This document shows, piece by piece, positions 58,043 to 64,000 of a DNA stretch of 64,000 nucleotides. The notes beneath the pieces were generated by a model, which saw nothing but the letters and a program-made list of their open reading frames with translations, made no database searches and was not told the origin of the DNA. The first letter of the stretch is position 1, and each line of letters begins with the position of its first letter. This DNA is from Dendrophyllia cribrosa (taxonomy: Eukaryota > Cnidaria > Anthozoa > Scleractinia > Dendrophylliidae). The stretch is from the NCBI GenBank assembly GCA_024195265.1, contig JAJLRJ010000006.1:1928501-1992500 (forward strand). Reading direction: 5' to 3'. The translations under genes were made by a program, and so were the position numbers.

Positions 58043-59812
58043 ACCAGGAGAAAAATTTTTGGGCTTGCAAAAATATGTCATAAGTGCTATTCACGAACGA
58101 TTTCTTATGACCATCCTAAGTTAGGCGTAACTTAGCAGTCTCCTAAGTTTAGTGGTCGCGGGCAGTTATCGATTAGTAAAAGTAAACCAATCAGAAATGG
58201 TTTTTATGGCGTGCTCTTATGAATAGTAATTTATGAAAATTACATGAATGAATATTTTGCCTTGTGTAAATTGTTGTTCATGGTCAGCTGCGAAAGCAAC
58301 ATACAAATCTATCATCGTTTAGGGTCCACTTCGATATTTGTCGTACAAGGGTTTAATTTTCACGGAAAACGGAAATATAACTCTGCAAGCCTAGGTGTAA
58401 CCGACCGTGTGTTTTACATTACTGACCCGGGAAAATTTTTAATGCTGAAAATCGACGTAAAACTCGTCAACAATCGAATTTAGCCCCGTCAAGACAAGTC
58501 TTAATAAGTTAGGAGGTCAATATTGACCTCCTAAATTTAGGAGAAAATTTAATACATATTTTAAGTTAGGCGGACTTCGTGAATACCAGTTGAGACATGC
58601 ATGTCTTAACCCTCGGACGTACACGCAAACTTATATCTCCACCGCGGTACAGGTGATCGTGAATACCAGTAATCTCCTAAGTTATATGTCGGATGCTTTC
58701 GTGAATACGGCCCCAGGGTACTATACTTGGCATTACAGAATTTTACGTGTTCGGAAGACCCCAGGGAGCCTTAAGGTTACCCCGAGAGAGAAAAAAACGT
58801 GTTCTTTGCTGGTAGATGTTTGAGGATGAAATAACAAAAAATGAAACGAACAAATCAACTCACGAAAAAGATAGCTCCAAAGGACAAGTAAGGCGAGAGT
58901 AAGGACGAGTAAGGCGAGAGTCGATCCAGACCAGCTGCTTAAAAGGCGCGTACATAGTACTTAAATTAGCCAAACTCAGGGGCACCCAACGAATCTGTTC
59001 CTCACTTTATCTGTTCTCCAGCGGAATTCTTGCCGGCTGGCAAAATATTATGTTTAAATTTTTTTAATTACCATTTTTGCGCTGGTTGACTTGAGAAAGG
59101 ATTCGCAAGAATAAGCTGTGCTGGTTATCTTGAGCAGATCGAAAAGAGACTGATTATTTATGTGAGGAGAAGTTTGATGTTGGTCAGTTTGATGCTTAAA
59201 AGAGTTCAGCTTCGTAGTAACAAATTTAAGCAGTGCTAAGAGACAGCCAAACAGGATTAAGTTCGAGACGGCAGTACATGTTCAAAACAATAAACGAAAA
59301 AGCTTCAAATAGTTTGCCATTATTGTTTCCAAGTCCCGTTTTGTAACTTATCCTTATTTTTTGTTTTTGTTTATTCATTTTTTTTAATTGCTGGCTGAAG
59401 ACGCTTTTTTATCCTGCTGCCTGGGAATTGCTTAATGTGTTATGCTGGGAAAAAGGAACAGATATATTTTTACCAGCAACCTAGAAGAACACCTGGAAAT
59501 GCTTTTATATCAATTATTTTAATATATTTGAGTAAAATAACGCATTTTGCCAAAGATTGTTCGTTGGGTGCCCCTGCAAACTTAAGAACGTTCCCCGAGT
59601 CAAATAAACCCAGCAACCGACAATAACTAATTAAAAATTGTTTAATATTTTTACGTCTTTTTAACAGACGCTTGTTTACAAAAGTGTAACCGAAAGACAG
59701 TGACTGTAGATCTGTACTAAAAAAGACCTTTAAGTAACACTGCTTAGTACTTTCTGATGACATACAATGTAGAAAGGGAAATTCTAGTCGCCATGAAAAT
59801 CCTTGACATTTT
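58043..59812. other. No gene recognised; short palindromes
   Basis: TAGGAGGTCAATATTGACCTCCTA at about 58510-58535 is a perfect palindrome. CCTAAGTTA-type motifs recur between 58115 and 58680, and GTGAATACGGCCCC at about 58700 looks like a transposon end. The open frames here have no domains. Confidence 0.4.
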
Positions 59813-60276
59813 TATAGTGCCTATCACCCCTAGAAAGTTATTTTCAAAATCAACTCTATGTACATTGAATAGCTGAATGGTAAAATATTTCTTGTTTTGA
59901 ACGTCGTGTTAGTGAGTTATAGAGATTTGAATTTACAAAATGCTAATTAGATGAGGTCAACCCGGGAATCATTTATTATACAACTACTTATTTTCACCTC
60001 CAAGTAATATTTTTTACGAATCAATTGACTATCCACAGTTTATTTTTAGTATTTATCAAATTCATTATCCTCAAGCTTTAAAGTACGTATTGTAAATTGG
60101 CGTAGAAATAAAGACAAATTCCTGGGTTGACGTCATCTAATTAGCATTTTGTAAATTCAAATCTCTATACTCACAAACGCGACGTTCAAAACAAGAAATA
60201 TTCTGCCATTCAACTATTCAATGCACATAGAGTTGATTCTGAAAATATCTCTCTATGGGGTGATAGGCACTTTAAG
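59813..60276. mobile_element. Inverted-repeat element, about 460 bp
   Basis: Arms of about 160 bp: AGTGCCTATCACCCC ... CAAAATGCTAATTAGATGA at the left mirror GACGTCATCTAATTAGCATT ... GGGGTGATAGGCACTT at the right, around a 150-bp AT-rich centre. Non-coding. Confidence 0.7.
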
Positions 60277-60576
60277 ATCGCGGGTGACACCTTAATTCTT
60301 ATCTGCATGCATTTATGTACAAAGTGCAACGATCAAATAAGACGATAACCGAAATATGCATAAGTAGCTTTATTACCAAACATTTTATTATTTACCAAAC
60401 AAATTGTGATTAGCTTGTAATTCAGTTCTCTGAACTGCAAAAGGCTGAATTAAGCCACATTTAGTAAATCATGTGCTGCTATTACCAATGAATTAACCAC
60501 AATAGCCCAATTTCGATATATTAAAATTAACTTTAATCAATAGACAATACTATGAGGCAATAAACCATAACCTCGT

Positions 60577-61160
60577 TGTTACGGGGCTTTTTGTGCTGTT
60601 GGGGTACTCGCTTGCTTGGGCCCACGTACACAGAGATGGAACCAACGAGAAAAACCACAGATTCGAGTGTAAGATTTACGAGTTTATTACAAATCCACAA
60701 ACAAGCCAAATAATACAAAACGGGAACGAGTAACACAAGGGTTATTGAGAATTAAGCATCTGAACTTAGGACGTCTGCTTGAGAACTGAACTTGCTCTTG
60801 TTGTTGTTGCACAGACTAACCAACTAAACCAACTAAATCCACTGAGCAAAGGTAGCCAATTTATAATATATTTCAGGAAACTATAAACTTAACTCTAAAC
60901 CAAATAAGGTTAGAGAGTGAATTTGTAGCCCACAAATACAGGATTTACCTAAGGGAACTAAGTGTTTACTACTCCTACACAACGGGAATTAGGTACAAGA
61001 AATGTGTGGGAATAATATAACAAAATGATAGCAAAACAAGGTGTGAAAGGACACTTAGTAATTTAGGAAAATAACTGAATAACGACTAACAAGAATCCTT
61101 GGGAGTAATTTGGAATAATTTGAATGAAAACTAAACAAGACAAAATGTGACCTGGTCACA
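60577..61160 (-). mobile_element. Ty3/Gypsy long terminal repeat (3' LTR)
   Basis: On the minus strand it begins TGTGACCAGGTCACA, itself a perfect palindrome, and ends ...AACA. A purine-rich tract (AAAAGCAGGGAGGAG) precedes it, as expected for the plus-strand primer. The 5' LTR lies beyond the window, so the boundaries rest on TG...CA and the tract only. The region 60277-60576 next to it shows nothing recognisable. Confidence 0.6.
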
Positions 61161-61237
61161 CTCCTCCCTGCTTTTGCTTGCCATGTCCTCATGCGAGCTA
61201 AACAAAATCAATAAAACTATAAAACTAAACATAAAAA

Positions 61238-64000
61238 TTACTTAAATGAAGCCCTAGGCTGATTATAAGGGTTGCTATGTTGTCCTTTGTTAAGCCTGGC
61301 AGAACGACGCAGTATTGGTCCGTCTGGCTCTGCGACTGGTAATGGTACGGGCACTTGTGGGGCATCAAATGCAATCTCAATATCGTCAGCATCGTCTGAG
61401 GAGTCATCAGAGGTTTCAGAGGGGACTCTTCGCAAGGGTACTCGGCTCCGTCTGTGATTAGGGGGTTGCACCTGTAGGGGCCTTGGTTTGGGGCACACTT
61501 GAAGTTCTGAGCGGTTGACAGTTCTGCTTGGGCCATGACCATCAGCTGGTTCAATTTCGTAAACATTGTCACGACGATTAACAACCTTGTAGACCTTAGA
61601 GTTCCATCTGTCTTGGATCTTAGCTCTCCCCTGTGGGTGGCTTCGGGTGAAAACTCTCTCTCCAATGGGAATCTCGTCAGGCTTTACTTGTCGGCGGCGA
61701 TCAAACTGCTGTTTCCGGAAGTTAGCTTCAGCCCTCAGTTTTCTCTGAGCTTGCTGGTGAGCATCACGTAAGCGATTCTGATGCTGGGTTAGCCATTCTC
61801 CATTATCAGTTGGTGGGTCATCTTGGTCAGAGGGAGGCAAAAGATCAACAGGTAGCCTTGGATCGGTTGCAAATAAGAGGTAATGAGGAGAGTAACCTGT
61901 GGAGAAATGTGGTGTTGCATTGTATGCATAACACAGTTCCTTAAGGTGCTCAGGCCACTTCCTCTTCTTCTCAGCTGGAAGGCTACGTAGGAGGTCATGC
62001 AGGGTACGGTTAAAGCGTTCACATTGGCCGTTTCCTTGGGGATGGTAGGGTGTGCTTCTAGACTTCTTGATATCATACATCTGACAAAGCTCTTGCACAA
62101 CTTCTGCTTCGAAACATCTGCCCTGATCAGAGTGGATCCGCTTGGGGACACCATACACCAGGAACCAGTCACGAACTAAGGTTTTGACGACGGTGCTCGC
62201 TCGCTGGTCTCTGGTTGATACTGCGACAGTGAACTTGGTAAATACATCAGTAAGTACCAGGACATTTTCTCTGCCATCTGATGCAGGCTCAAGCTGGGTG
62301 AAGTCCATGGCTAGTACTTCCAGGGGCTTTGTAGCGACGATACTCGTCATTGGTGTCTTGACAGGCAGGTAGGGTCCCTTTGCTACGACGCAACGCTCGC
62401 ATTCCGACAGGTACTGTTTGACGTGGTTGTGCAGTCCAGGCCACCAGCAGCGTTCACGAACCAACTGTTCTGTTCGCTCTAGTCCCTGATGACCACACTG
62501 GTCATGAACACGATTGAGGAACTCCCCACGGATACTGTCAGGCAGGATTAGCTGCAGGTGCTGGTTGCCATGGTTGTCAGAGTTGCTGCGGTAGAGTACG
62601 CCCTTCTTCTCTATGATACGGTCCCACTGGTTAAGAAGTTGTTTCGCCTCACGAGACTCAGCTCTTCTCTCACGTGGTGAGGGCTTGCAACCAATGGTGC
62701 GGTAATGGATCATACGCTTTACGGTGGTATCTGCATTCTGCAATCTGGCCAACTGCTTTAAATTCCAGGAAGGTAATGGGCCTGTGCTGTACGTTTGGGG
62801 AGGGTCTACTGTTAACTGCTCAACTGCTGCGGTAGGGTTCTCTGCCAGGAACACTGCTGACTGGAGTAGTTGCTCCCTTACAGATTCAGGTACGGCAGTA
62901 GTGCTAAGGGATGAAGCCAGAATTACTTCTACTTGGTCAATGTCACACTCTTCATTTTCCGGCCGGTCGAGGCGGCTGAGTGCGTCAGCATTGGCATTCT
63001 GCTTTCCAGCACGGCACTTTATGTTGAAATTGAAGTTAGCTAGTTCGGACACCCATCGCTGCTCAACGGCCTTAAGCTTACTCTTCAACTGCAGGTATGT
63101 GAGAGGGTTATTGTCGGTCATTACTGTAAAGGTGGAGGAGATCAGGTACTCACGGAACTTTTCTGATACAGCCCACTTGAGAGCTAGGAGTTCCAGTTTT
63201 CTGGAAGAGTAGTTCTCCATTTTCCTCTCAGCTCCTCTGAGGGCACGACTAGCGTAGGCTATTGGCCTGATTCTACCATCTTGTTCCTGCGACACCACCG
63301 CTCCTAGACCATCATTAGAGGCATCTACTTCGACAATGAAAGGCTTTGTGTAGATAGGGTAAGCTAACACTGGTGGGCTGGTCAGAGCTTGTTTAAGGCT
63401 ATCGAATGCTTTCTGGCACTCCTGGTTCCAATCACCTCCAACAGACTTGCTTCTCTGCTTCCCATGCTTGCCACCTTCGTACAGCTTGGAGACCAACTCG
63501 TGTAGGGGTCTTGCCAGTTGCGCAAAGTGTTGGACAAATCTTCGGTAGTATGAGGCGAAGCCAAGGAAGGATCTCAGGTCTTTGAGGGTTCTGGGTTGTG
63601 GCCAGTTTGTTACTACTTCTGTCTTAACAGGGTCGGTGGCGACACCGTCAGCAGACACTACATGTCCAAGGTACGTCACCTTCGGCCGGAAGAACTGACA
63701 TTTCTTAGCCTCGATCTTCAGTCCATGCTATCGCAGCCTACGGAACACCATCTCCAGGCGCTGCAGTTGGGTCTTGATGTCTTGACTGAAGACAATGATG
63801 TCGTCCAGATAGACAATCAGAACTTCCAGTAACTCATCACTGAAAATGGTCTGCATAACACGCTGAAAGGTGGCAGGGGCACCTCCGAGACCGAACGGCA
63901 TTCGGTTGTACTCGAACAGTCCAAAGGGCGTGGTGAAAGCTGTCTTGTGCCGGTCTGCGGGGTCAACTTCTACCTGGTTGTAGGCGGAGGCCAGATCAAT
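61238..64000 (-). pseudogene. Ty3/Gypsy pol (RT end, RNase H, integrase), one stop, cut by window edge
   Basis: Read from 64000 downward: RT with MPFGL and YLDD (near 63800-63815), then an in-frame TAG at 63728-63730 where CAG or CGA would be expected. The frame continues for 813 codons from 63679. It holds the RNase H (Asp119, Glu163, Asp189, Asp232), the integrase zinc site (His392, His397, Cys427, Cys430) and DDE core (Asp459, Asp518, Glu554), and a C-terminal GPY-like basic region (ERVFTRSHPQGRAKIQDRW). There is no chromodomain. Apart from the stop it looks intact; gag, protease and the 5' LTR lie outside the window. Confidence 0.88.

Noticed and set aside
61225..61665. Minus-strand 146-codon frame inside the Gypsy pol region
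   Set aside because: It overlaps the integrase C-terminal coding sequence in another frame and has no domain.

Overview
The window is eukaryotic, non-genic and very rich in repeats. Its element set (Penelope-like retroelements with GIY-YIG nucleases, a tyrosine-recombinase retrotransposon, a Merlin transposon, a Ty3/Gypsy element, a viral-type family B DNA polymerase and many hairpin MITEs) is what is commonly seen in cnidarian genomes such as corals and sea anemones. That organism assignment is an inference from element types only. I see no complete cellular host gene. Almost every long open reading frame belongs to a mobile element.

Layout. 1-7913: a minus-strand, protein-primed-type family B DNA polymerase pseudogene. 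It is split by a 5-kb palindromic Penelope insertion (292-5286, 13-bp target duplication), by a 352-bp dispersed repeat (6960-7311) and by the 3' end of another Penelope copy at 1-120. 7914-10300: putative promoter repeats, two hairpin MITEs, a fragment of a second Penelope type, a tandem duplication and an inverted-repeat element. 10713-14480: a TIR element carrying two divergent tRNA-like boxes, itself interrupted by a second palindromic Penelope insertion (12-bp target duplication). 14548-14827: a third Penelope insertion, reduced to its inverted 3' ends (13-bp target duplication). 14981-19520: small MITEs and the second copy of the 352-bp repeat.

19933-28081: a degenerate Ngaro-type tyrosine-recombinase retrotransposon with split direct repeats (A1 ... 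B1-A2-B2), coding for a gag with a CCCH finger, RT, RNase H and recombinase. A Merlin DNA transposon sits in its gag and a TA-flanked TIR element sits in its RT. A 510-bp piece spanning the Merlin 3' end and gag is duplicated just after its B2 repeat. 29829-31531: a TIR element with subterminal repeats and candidate spliced exons. 31777-32480: two convergent Penelope RT fragments.

37101-57810: about 20.7 kb of satellite. The 20-bp unit is organised as a 60-bp trimer with 80-bp variants, plus larger duplications (for example a 1,700-bp tandem pair). The whole array keeps a strict 20-bp register with no out-of-register indel that I can see. 57817-60276: further MITEs. 60577-64000: the 3' half of a minus-strand Ty3/Gypsy element (LTR, integrase, RNase H, part of RT), nearly intact apart from one in-frame stop, running off the right edge.

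The strongest signals are: (a) all three complete Penelope insertions share one architecture, namely outward-facing 3' ends, an internal inverted truncated copy, a one-sided tail and 12-13 bp target duplications, with hammerhead-like motifs at the ends; and (b) the register-locked satellite.
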